This document shows positions 25,993 to 39,075 of a DNA stretch of 64,000 bases, piece by piece. A program made the position numbers and the translations under genes. This stretch comes from Vespa crabro (taxonomy: Eukaryota; Arthropoda; Insecta; Hymenoptera; Vespidae). Under the pieces are notes generated by a model that saw only the letters and a list, made by a program, of their open reading frames with translations, made no database searches and had not been told where the DNA came from. The stretch lies in the NCBI RefSeq assembly GCF_910589235.1, contig NC_060955.1, forward strand, positions 17,464,758 to 17,528,757, given 5' to 3'. How positions within the stretch are numbered: position 1 is the stretch's first letter; each line of letters opens with the position of its first letter.

Positions 25993-28900
25993 ATCTATCT
26001 CTCTCCCTCTTTTACTTTAACAATGTAACATGTGCTTCTAATTTTCATCGTTGGATCATAATTATGTTTCAAGCTTGTGTTACGGAACAGTTAGGCGAAT
26101 GTATAGAGAGTATGGTTCGCGTTCGTTCGTTTCAATGTACGCCGAGTATTGCCCGAGTACGCGCTCAAGTATGAATATCTTGGATTATTAGTCGACTCGG
26201 AATATTAATCCCGGTTAACGGCAAGTGCCACGATAATGCTGACACGCGCCCGGCAGTCACGTTCAATTTATGCGAACGAACGTTGGCTCACTACCATTGC
26301 CATCGCCATTCTCTGCGATTTATTCGACCTGGTGTCCTCTTATCTTCATGTCCGATGGAACATCCGTTGAGTGGTACTACTACATTCTAACTCTAGTTCC
26401 AGACGTACGCGTATGTATAATATCTTCTTCCCCCCACCCCCTCCCTCCTCTCCTTCATAAGATAAGTAATTGAATCTACGTTTTATTACGAGTCTTTGAT
26501 GAATATAAACGAATCGGGACTTCTTTAACCATCATTTCATGCCATCATTTCAGTCACAAGATTAAAGCTCAATCCCTCTCCCCTTTTTCCTTTTCTTTCC
26601 ACCTGATTCACGAAATCGACTTTAATTATTCTATCCTTCGATCGTAGTTATCCGTCGATCCGATTCAAGTACTCACCATCGTCTGTTTCCAGAATATTTT
26701 ATCGGAAAATCGATTCAGACGTTATTTTATATTTCTCGAACATTCGTAGACATTCAATATTCGATATTCCAACGTGTTCGAAGTCGAATGGTATTCGAGT
26801 TTATATATTCATTTTCAAACATACCTTCGTACGATCGTCTATGTCTTCTATTTCGACTATTGTATAATTTGGAATATATAGATTCTGAGAAACTGTCAAA
26901 GTTTTCAAGTTAATTATACGACATTTAAATATACATTTTGTCGAATCATTTTGATATTACTTTTGGAAAGTCGTACGTCTTTCTTATCTTTCTTTTTGTT
27001 TTATCATATATAGTTTTGAATATATAATTTGTAACCAATTTGTTATTTTAAATAATTTACTTTCTATGCTAATTATTCAATTGACGATTGTTTTAATATG
27101 AATGGAACAAAAGTTTTTAAATTTTTCTTATTCCTAAATTTTGTACTTCATTAAAAAGTATTGTATAAAAAAAGAAAAAAAAACAATAGAGGGCAAAAAA
27201 AGGAAAAGAGGAAAGGAAGAAATTTGTCATAAATTGTTCACTTAGTAACTATTACAGTTCGTATTTACCGATCTTCTCGTATCTGCAGCTGTTATTTCAT
27301 GAAACTTTCATCGAAAGCTTCGTCGTAAATCATGCCGTGTGCGTTTCAAGCGCGTAAGAGGATTTTCTTAACTCCTTTTACGAGGGAGGGGGTAAACACT
27401 GTCAACGACCATTTTCGAAACTTATTCCAATACTAACGAAGAACTGGCAAGAAGAAAATAAAGAAAAAGAATGCTCGTTACTGTCAGTTACTGCAGTTCA
27501 AATATTTTATAAGTTTGTTTCAAGATAAGCAGTTTATCACGAAAGCATTGAATGGATGTAACTTTTCCGATTGAGAAATTCATAATATTTTTTTTATGGA
27601 AAAAATGATTTATCGAATTCCATGTGTTGCAATATTAGTTGTATATATATATATATATATATATAACAAATATACAATTCAAATATTTTTTCGTAAAACT
27701 GAATGAATAAAATTCGTAAAAACTGAATGAACTTTTTGAAATATGTTTTGTTTTAAATATTCAAGAACAAATAAACGGTTCATTATGTAAATTGAATAAC
27801 TAAAATTTTGTGAAATTTTTGAAGAAAATAAGAAGAAAAGGAAATATTTATATCATATTTACTATAAAACCAAAGCTCGGAATCTCATTCTCGTGAAGCG
27901 TAAGATAAAAAAAAAAGTTACAAACTGTACATATGCAGTATACCGAAATCAGGTGTGGATGGTTTTTTGTTCTATCACATGCTGGAATGCATGTAAAAGT
28001 TTTTCCGACATGCAGTTATAATTGGCACAGTTGACCAGAGTCGTTTGTGTAACGTGTAACAGTTTAAAAAAAAAAAAGAAATACAGAAAAAAAAGTGAAA
28101 GAGAAAAGAGTTAGTTAATAAAAAAGGAAAAAAGAATCGAATTTTGAAAAACCAATGAATTTGCTTGCTTTCGAAATTTTTTTTCTTGTTCCTTTTTTTT
28201 TTGTTTTTACCTTGCATTTTTGTAACAAAAACTATTCAAATAATTTCACTTTGACAATCTAATCGTATGATTCAACGTAAAAAATACGAATAACATTTTA
28301 AAAAGGACAATTGATATTCTAATATGAATATTGCTGATAGTATTATATTTTCAATCAAAATTTGAGATTGTTATGCCTTCGAGCGAGCAACTTATGAATA
28401 TCGATTTATTACACATTATTCAACCAATTTGCGCTTCCATTTCCAAGTTCTTCCTCATCCCATTGCTAAGGTCGAAATCGTCTTCGTATACGAGTTGAAA
28501 AACTCCCCCACCTTCTCTTCCTTACCCACTACAAATTCAACTCGGTACAGTTTCGAGTCCTAGTCGTTTTCCCCGTACCCTTTGTGTCACAATCTAATAG
28601 CTTCCATCTGCATACGATATTATCATTGTGGCGTGTTCACTGTGACGGCAAATAGAACCATAAACGGCGGTATACTATTATATAATCGTTCTCGATTATT
28701 TTCTCAGAATAATTGAAAACGATGTATCGCTTATCAGATAAAATAATATCCACGTTATCATTGAAGAGATAATAAACGTGTTACTAATATTATTCAATAG
28801 TAAAACGACATATCAAAATAAATTCATATTAAATTTAACATTGAAAAATGTATTTTTGGGAATTGTAAAACCAAGAATGCCATGGTAGATCGATCCTCTA

Positions 28901-30498
28901 ATTCTCATGAGGTACTTACGTTCTCATTAAAGTAATCGTGACTTTAGAAGTGAAATGGATGATGAATATATTTCAACTGGGAGGAATCTTTGAAAAGGTG
29001 GATCGTGACTCTTGCTTTCTAAGGAAATTCTTACAAAGCTGATTGGAGAGGATGAAACGTCGTTGCTCGGAAAATCGGAACGTGTAATCGAGATCGAGCG
29101 GCATTACATTCACCGGCGTAGAAAAACGAGGGAACGCGAGGAAGATAAAGGAGGAGAGGATATGGAGGGGATTGGTAGTGAGGAGGAGAAAGAGGAGGAG
29201 AAAGAAGCAAAAGAGAAAATTCCAAAGAAGCCGTGGAATTCTCATAGCGACAGTCAAACGCATCGATCCGAAGCATTGTCATTCGCGAGATAAAAGGTGG
29301 CATTTCTTTATTTGCTTTCTAGTAGAAACGACGTCGTCATCCTTTTCCTTCTATGGTACCTACTTCTTTTCTTTTTCTTTCTTTTTTGTTTCCTATTTTT
29401 TTCCTCTTCTTTTTGTTTTCTTTTCTTTTTTCTTTTTTTTTTTTTTCTTTCTTTCGTCATCGTACCGTGACTCACGGTGTTACTCTCGCACAAATATTGC
29501 ATCGTATTTCACTGAAAACGAAAACGAAGACAAGTAACAGTGACAGAGACGTCACAGTTGTCTCACTACTTTTACTAAGCGAAAAAGGGAAAATAGAAGT
29601 TAGCTGCATTCGTTCATTCGAGAAAGAGAGAGAGAGAGAGAGAGAGAAAAAAGAATTGCGAAAATGTTTCTACCTCTTTTCTGATAACTTAAATCTCCAT
29701 AGAACCATGACCCCTTTCTAGCCTTTTCTTAATCCATTTACATTCGAGTTGAAACGCATCGTAGAAGTGTTAAACTATCCGAAGTCCGGGAGGTTGATGT
29801 TTCAATCAAGCTAATGTCGTCCCAATCGTCGTCGATCACTCCCTAAACGTATCTAAACGTCTACGTACATTATTTTGGGAAATATAGAGGGTGTCTGTCA
29901 AAATGGAGTTTCGGACAAACTGATGATCAAAGTTGGACGATAGGAGATTTCGAACGAGGCTATTGCGACGACGGCTATTGTCTTCTAGGTAGAAATACAC
30001 CATGAACGTATATTTCTCGTGAACAAGCACGTCCCCGATAAATTTCTCTCGGAATTTCGTTCTAACGTTTCCAACCTCTTTTCTCTTTCGCTATTGTTCA
30101 CTATATAGAAGATTGGTGAAAAATAAAAATGAAAGCTGAATACCCGACAATAAATTTGAAAGATGAAGATGGTGGTGGTAGTGGTGGTAGATGATGATGG
30201 TAGTGGTGGTAGATGGTGGTGGTGATGGTGATAAGTAAAACGCCAAAAGAAATTTCAACGAAATTGTTGTTTCAACGAAGAGGAATAATAAGGAACGAGG
30301 TCGGTTGGATAGTATGGGAAAAAGAAGAGAAGGTTGGCCCCGACAAACTACTATGTCGCTTTTGCTTGTCGTTTCTGGTTGCTGGGAGTTGACGAGACCG
30401 ATGTTTTCTTTCCTTCTTCGGTCCGTTCGTTCGCATTTTCCAGGCGCATCGCCCCCGGGAAAACTAGACGTGCTTGTCATCCTTCCACTTCCTCATCG

Positions 30499-30553
<55 letters not shown>

Positions 30554-32931
30554 AGTCGTCATCGTTGTCGTTATCGTTGTTGTCGCCGTCGTTAGTAACA
30601 ACAGCGACCCGAGGTTGTGGTGTTCGGTTTGTCGTTGGTGGTCGGTGCTTAACGGGTATGCCGCCGAGGGGCGTTATCGCTTGGATTCTATTCAAATGAA
30701 ACGAGTCCACGAACCACCAACAGACTTTTCTTTTTCCTTCCTTCTATTTTTCCTCCTCTGTTATTTCTCTCTTTGCCTTTCCCCTTCCATCTATGAACCA
30801 TCCCCAGAGGCGACGCTCGGGGTATCGAAGTAGGGGAAACAAAAAACGAGGAGAAAGTGGATACGACCTCGCAGCAATGGAAAAATCGTTCTTGAAACAA
30901 AGATCGCGTGCACGATAGAATTCTATCTCGTACATGCTGAAAATCGTATTCGTTTGGTCGAAGTGTCGAAAATGGGGATTTTTTATTTTTATCCTTTGCC
31001 CTTCGATTCGAATGCATATGATTATTAATTGAATATTATCGATGTAATGTTTCTAATTACAAATTTTTTTTTTTTTTTTTTTTTTTTTAATTAAGATATT
31101 TATTAGATGACCTCAAAAGATTTTGAAGAAAAGCAACAAATAGAGTATATCGATTACTGGTAATCATACACGAAGAATTCGATAGCAGTCACATTGGAAT
31201 AGTACTTTTACTGGCTATCGGGTGAAATTATCGTCCACTTTGCGAACATTTATAATATCGCGAATATGCCGGGTGAACGAGGCATTTCTCGGTTTTTGGG
31301 TATACAGTCCAGTTACAAGAATCATTTATTAGGTGTGTCGCGTAACGCAGGGTAAATTGCGCACGGTAAATTAGTAGACCGTATAACATCATGAAATGAC
31401 CGTGGAAGGGCTTCGTCGAGAGCAACATGATGAATATAACAGCCTGAATATTCGAGTACCTAGTTAACGTTAAAGTGAAATTTTTATTAATGTGTTGGCG
31501 ATAGCATTAACATCGTAAGTGTGATCGTACGTTTCATATCATTTTCCGGATAATAGCTATTTCGCTATAAATCGGTGGATCGGAATGTGCCATTAGAAAT
31601 TCGTGAAAATCGATTATGCAATAAACCAATTTCGCAATTCCTCTACTTAGAGTAAATTTCAACGAGTTAAGTTTCGTGTTTTATTGTTGATAATTTTCTG
31701 TTTTCATTTAGTGAGATTATTAAGGCAACTAAATATGAAAATCGTCGAGACGTTTTTCGTTTTGAATTGATATTTTGTTTGAAATGTGACATAATTAATA
31801 TCTTTTTGTTCGTATAAAACTACGAAACTTTCTGCAAGAAAAATTTTAATGTATGTATATAAAGAAAATAATATAAACCGACAAAGTATTTCTCTAGAGG
31901 ACAATGATTCGAATTATTTGATATCCATATTTCGAATCGTGTTTGTAATATAATTCTGGTTAGAAATTAGTTACGATTAGTAACTTAAAATTATTTCGTA
32001 TATTTCAATATGAGAAAGAATAGATTAGATTAATCGATCTTATATCTTTTTTTCTATGTAACGTTCAAAAAAAAAAAAAAAACGAAAAAATAGATTTTCT
32101 ATAAATAAATCGTACGGATAGTTGACGATCGTTGCTCGTTGTTTTCTCTTTGCTCTTTTTACTTCCTTCCGCCATTATAGGATTTCGATATTGCTTTCTG
32201 CCATTATTCTTTCCTCCATCGCTTCTCTGATAAGTTCCTAAAAGTATTACAGCATGAGACATTGCCACATTATAGATTAATCTTATCTTATAATGAATTC
32301 TTAACTATAACGAAAAAGATCAAAGGGACGCGTGATTAGAAAGAAAATCATTATTGATAATAAATAGAAATAAGTTGTTATTAAATAGATTAATAGTTAT
32401 TAATAAGACGGGACTCGTAGGAACGTTTTCATTTTTAAAGTAGTAAAAGGATGTGAAATGTCGAAAGGAAAAAGATAGAGAGAAGAAAAGAGAGAAGGAA
32501 AATTGTCGCATTTGTATGCAAGAACGTTTTTGCGGTGGTAGCTTCTTTTTAAAAGTGTCTTCGCTAAGGCGAACCTGGCAAGTGAAAGAGTGGGGGGTAA
32601 AAGAAAAAGAGAGAGAGAGAGAGAGAGAAAGAGAAAGAGAGAAATATAAAGACAAGGGGTTTCCAGACACGTTGCTGGCAGACATAGCCAAAGATTATGC
32701 CAGAGCGTAGGCAATGGGCGGCGCCGTGCACAGCGGGTTTCGGGCATGAAAAAGAAAGGGATGCTTTTGGCTTTTCGTACAGTTAACGTTAGCTTCCATT
32801 TGCCCCGAGGCATTCGTCACCCTTGTGCCCTTTAAACGTAAAAGAAAAGAAGAAGAAGATACCTTGGGAATACGATAAATGTCTTCGAGATTATTTACGA
32901 TTTTTGATATCTTTAAATAAGATTTATCTGG

Positions 32932-32989
<58 letters not shown>

Positions 32990-35216
32990 TTTTTTTCGAT
33001 ATTTATATATATTAAGATTCTTTCTTGATAAAATGAACGATTATTTGAGTTGTCCCATTGCAATATATTATCGATTGTTTAAAAGCTTTTAATATTTTTC
33101 GAACTTTAGCCAGTAAAACGAAGAGGATAAATAATGAGAAAAAGAAATTTTCAAAGAAATACGAAGGAAAATCTCCATCGCATTTGATGGAATTATCCGA
33201 CGATTCGATAATACCATTGACATCCTTTAAAATCCGACTTTCACATAGGGCTTAACGTTCGCAAACGGAATTCACTTCATAATTTGTTTCGGGAATTATT
33301 TGGCTTTCGGTCCAATCTATTACTCGTCTGCTTTAATTCCCTCTTCCTCTTTATTTTATTTTTTTTTTCTCTCCTTCAATCTCCTATTCCTTTTGAATAA
33401 TTGATTAAACCTTTCAAACGTAGAAATTCATATACAAATGCGTTAATATTAAATTCCGATATTAAATGATCGTTGATTAAACAGAAAAAAAATATTATTG
33501 AAAATTTGCATTCCCATGTTTGAGAACAATTTAATTTTTATATAAACTCTCATGTAACATACATTGTATTATATATTTATTATAAAATATAATACAATAT
33601 AATGCATTATTATTCCGACGTACATACCTAGAAATTTCACATTGCCTTATTATCTTGAACATAGGAATGGCATCATATTTTCGAGCAGCTCGGTCGAACT
33701 GGAAAAAGATTTTATTTCGTTCTGAAAGCACCCGCGTGGAATATATCTCCCAAGTGGACCTGTGGACCTCCTAACGCGCACTCGCGATACCTACGTGTCA
33801 CAACTATTCATATTCCTTCTTTTTATTTCGAATTCACTGGTTCGCTTTGGGAAGCAGTCGTGGTAAAAGGAATTTTAAGAGAAATCGGAATTCATCGGTC
33901 AGTGGAACGTATCTCTCGACTTGACCTTTGCTTTCATCGCTTTAACTTTTGTCCTTTTTTGCGAGAATTGTAAAAGCGTCGAACATTGGAAGGACATTAT
34001 GAAATTTTTTTCATATCCTTCTGTATAACGAAAAACAAAGAAATATATTAAAAAAGTAAGTACTTTTTTTTTTACAAACGCGTCGTTATAATTTCTTAAA
34101 ATGTATACTTTCCGATCTATCGATTAACATCTCTAATACTATCGATTAACATCTCTAAATAATTTTATTAATAAATTAACACAATGAAGTTAAGATTTTT
34201 CTCAATTTCCGAATGAAATATGTCGTAATAGATACGTGACGATTATCGATTGTGAGTTGAACGGAAAGAAAGGGGAAAAAAAATTGGGCAAGGATAAAAA
34301 TTATTTAATTTTTTGTAATACAAAATATATATATATAATAGGTATGGTCAAGTTTTTTTTTCTGGTTTCGGCTTTTGTTCTTCATCTTCCATTCATATCT
34401 TTCTCTCTTGTTCTCTTCCTCTCTCTCTCTCTCTCGCTGTCTCGCTGTCTTTATCTTTCTCCTTCGTTCTCTCTCCATCTTTCATGCACCAGCCCGTCAA
34501 GCTCGTTCTCTCGTAGCTCGAATGAAGATAAACGACGATGGTCGTTGACTCGCGGTTTAACTATACTTTACCATACTCCATGCGGTGATTGATCACGGGA
34601 AATCTATCGGATGAATAGATTATCGCTGTAATCCTTGAGAAGATGCATAGCTGCGAAGTACGTATTTTAGGCTAGATGCTTGGTTTTCTTTTCTTTTCTT
34701 TTTTTTTTCTCTTTATAAAGAATCGATATAGATTTTAGTCTATTCGTAAAGAAAAGATATTGGGATAAAAAAAAACGATTATCTTTTAAAACAATTCTTA
34801 ACGAATTGTTACTTTACATAAAACTTCTTAATGATTTTAATCGAAATAATTTTTTTTGCTTGAATATATTTTATACCATATTATTATACGCTTAATAAGC
34901 TGTTAGGATTAATTACATAGTAATAAATATCGTCCTTGAAATTTGTATGATCGTTGACATAACAATTACGATATTTGAAACGGGCATTGTATAATCATTA
35001 AAGTTAATATTAGGTCTTGTAGTGGTTGGAGCTTAGTATGGGTGGTAATAACCATATCATTGAAAATTCTACTACAATTATCGGTTACGACCAGTATTTT
35101 CCTATCATTACAATGTACCGTTCTTTTTTTCTTTTCTTTCTTTTATTTTCTTTACTCGAACCATATTCTAACGAGTAATTCTCTAACCAAACTGCGTTAT
35201 ATGACGAACGAAGAAA

Positions 35217-35267
<51 letters not shown>

Positions 35268-35648
35268 TAAATTTTTATTCCATGTGTACGTTTAATTCGT
35301 CCTTGGTTATTTATTTTTCGGAACGAGAGATCGTCACTGGCAATTTGTTAAACTAGTTGATAACATTAATTAGCTCCTACTTCACAACGAACCGCAACCA
35401 TTAAGTCGCGACGATTTGCCTCGTGGATTTTAAATAAAAATTGAATTTCCAATGATACCTACCAACGTGCCCAACAGATCGATCGTCACTTGCCACAGAT
35501 GAAGTGATTTTAAAAAGGGAAGTAAAAGTCTAAATGGTAAAATAAAATATGCTATAAACGAATAAAAAGCTTCTTCCAAAGAATCGACTGAAAATTCGAA
35601 TTTCTCCTATCTATAGAAATGAGTATCGGATTCTTATTGGCTTCCCCA

Positions 35649-35704
<56 letters not shown>

Positions 35705-38689
35705 TCTATTGCTTCCCCTTCTTTTACTCCCGATAAACGAACATCTTGACCTGCTTCGATCATGTTCGTACTTTATTACCAATCAGTGTTCGCGAACGCA
35801 CGGACGAAACGAAGTAAAAATTTTCTCCTCTTTTCTTTGCATCCTAATTCTTTCATCTTCTGTAGGTATAAAAAAGAAAAAAAAAAGAAAAAAAAAAGAA
35901 AAAAAAAAAAGAAAAAGAACTTTCGAACAAGAACTGCTGCGTTTCACGTTGATGACTTTATTCCTCGATTAAGAATCGTCAGGATAAAATTTTTTAACTA
36001 CAAAATTTCACATACATATGTATATATGTGTGCCGTGTAAACGTATAATTACGTATACCCTATGTAATCTCGAGATACGTTGATATGTTAGCTCGCACAG
36101 AACCAATCGATTTTCTAGCTCGGCTCTTCGACAACACCGTCTTCTTACGATTTCTCTTGAAAATCGAAATTGGCTCTGCCACTTACACTTGGTTGAATTC
36201 GATAAGCATTTTTACAATTTCGATCCAAGCGCGGTTATTTCGAGCGAGATCTTCTCATTGGTTCATGAACATCGAAGGAAAAGTTGATATTTTCGTGTCC
36301 AAGAAAATATTATTATACCTATCGTCAAGATTAAAAACAGATAAGTTTGTGAAAAAAATTAATAACGCGATTTATAATTCAATTTTATCCTAGGGATACA
36401 ACAATTTTAATAATTCTTTTTTTGTTTTCTTCGATCATTTTATTTTATCATACATATTACTTACACGCAACAAACAATCATATAACATTTTAAACATTAC
36501 CATCTAATTAGGAATGTTACAAATTATTAAAGATATCATTCTTGTGATTAACCAATAATTCTCACAAATGTATGTCTTTATTGCACGAAGAAGAATATTA
36601 TTAAGTCACGTATACGGTCAGTTTTTACGGGCTAGTTTCAAAATAATCTCAGAAGACTAATCTCGTCGTTCGAAGTAAAAGATATACTCGAACGTCCCAG
36701 TGCGACCACATTTCACGTAGCTAACAAAATCGTAAGATATACTTTGTATCCGGTATATTCCCTAGGGTGAAGCCAATTAACCGGTTTTCCTTTATCTCAT
36801 GGCGTGATATCAAACGTATCGTCGAAACGTCAGAAGGACGTTCCTCTTTGTGCGACATAATACAAATCCTTTCTTCTAACCCACCGCCTTATTTCTTTCT
36901 CTCTTTTTTTATCTTTCTTTCTTTAAAACTTAGCGTTGTACGTCTAAAATGCTAGTAATTCATTAGCGAATGATTCACTAGAGAAAGAAAAAGAAAGAAA
37001 GAGAGAGAGAGAGAGACTGAATTCTCTCATCATACGTACGAGAAATCTCCCAAAGGAGACCCTCGTTCATTTCTCTCTCTTTCTCTCTCTCTCTCTCCCT
37101 CTCTCTCTTTCTCTCTCTGTCTCTCTCTTTTTCTTTTTCTTTCTTTCTTTCGTTCTTTCTTTCTTTTTTTCTCTTTTTGTATCTCCGTTTTTCTTTAAGT
37201 TTCTCCTTCCTCTTTTCCTTTTACTAGAAACTTTTCCTTCCTATTTCTCCGGAGATGACGGAATCCACATCTTTTGTTCGGCCTTACCCCAGGCCAAGAT
37301 GTAGCTTTTCCTTTTCTCTATCCGTGACGCGACATTAAACCAAGAAAAAGGCACCTAGCACACGTGGTTTCGCCATAGTGAAGGTTGACGTACTCTTATT
37401 ATATCCGAGAGACGTCATTAAACGAATGCAGAAAAGGAATCTGATAAACCAATGTGAATTCCTTCTTTACAATAGATTCATTGCGTCTTAAATTAATGAA
37501 GGTCTCATGGTATCTCGTTAAATTGAAAAAAAAAAGAAAAAAAAAGAAAGAAAAAAGAAAAAAAAAAGAAATTAAAGAAAAGAAACGAACGAAGGAACGA
37601 AGGAAAATAGGAAAATAAAGATAAAGTTGTCTTGCTGCTTAAATAATCTACCTAAAGATAAAATATGATATATTTCTATACTTTTTCAAATATCACGATA
37701 GAATTATTTATGCATTCTTTATTGAAAATTAAACAACAATTAAATGTAATTGAATATTTGCGAAGAAATTTTTTACAAAATCGTTTTGTCGGCTATTGTT
37801 CTTGTAATCGCTCTTCAATAAAGAAAAAAAAGAAAATAAAAAGGAATGGATCAATAAATTCGAGAAGGGAGAAGTAACAGAAGAAGGAAAAAGGTAAGAA
37901 CGGAGAGAAAATTCGAGCTTCGCGAAAATACCAAATATCCGTCAACGTGCTTCGAATCGAGCTCAATCTTATTTGGCTTCATCTCCATAAATCCCCGCTA
38001 AATTTGAACGCGCTTGAACGAAAGATATCTGTTTCTCCTCTATCTATTTATCTCTCCCTCTCTCTTTCTCTCTTTCTCCCTCTCCCTCTTTGCTTGTGAA
38101 GATGGGTTCTCTTTAGAAATTTCCAAAGCTTCGACTAGGAAAGTCTGAGGAGGATAGAAATAGATGGAGAGAGACTAAAAGAAGAAAAAGGTTGACGACA
38201 CATATAGGTACATATATATACATATATACATATACAAAGGATATGCGCGTGCGCGCTTGTGTGTGAGTGTGTGTGTATCGTTTTTCTTCTCTTTTTAAAA
38301 GGTCCAAGAAAGGTGGGTGGAAAACCAGCAGGCAATTTGAAAGATATAACGGCTTACGGTCTGACCTTCTATCGTATCTATCTACGTACAATAGTCCTAA
38401 AAAAACAACGTCGTAAAATAAGTTTATCCTTTGAGCATTTCGTCACACTTTAGATAATTCTTAACGGATAATATTTATCGACATTCGATATCAGAAGAAA
38501 AAAAAAAGTTAGTATGAGAGTATTATAAACGACGAAAAAAATTTTTCTTTCTTTCTTTTTTGAGATTTATAAAGGTCAAGATTTTTTGTTTCTTTTTTTT
38601 TCTTTTTTTTTTTTTTTTTAGATATCCTTTTCAGATATTTTCAGAATAAAGAAATCTAATCTGATTTTACGGCGATGAAAATCGTCGCA

Positions 38690-38740
<51 letters not shown>

Positions 38741-39042
38741 CCATCTTCGTCTATACCGAATGAAAAGCACTAAATCAGGAAATAAAAATTTCTGCAGTAG
38801 AAGGAATACTTTGCGACGAATCTATGACAAAGGCAGCGTCTACCTTCTGGTCCAGATCCGCTTGGAAACTTATTTATTTAAAATTCCACTCTTTCGTCGC
38901 GAGTTTCGAAGTAATTCCATCAAAAGTATGCTCGGCATTTCGTGAGAAGTTATTAAAGAGCTCCCGTCTCGAACAGTCGTGTCCTTTATTGACGTTCGTG
39001 ACACGAAATCTTTTTTCTCCTTAGCTCTTTTTCTTTTTCATT

Positions 39043-39075
<33 letters not shown>

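Noticed and set aside
30477..30710. Poly-Asp/poly-Ser/poly-Arg frames over the TCG repeat
   Set aside because: All frames on both strands are open because of the repeat; unique flanks match nothing and lack splice structure.
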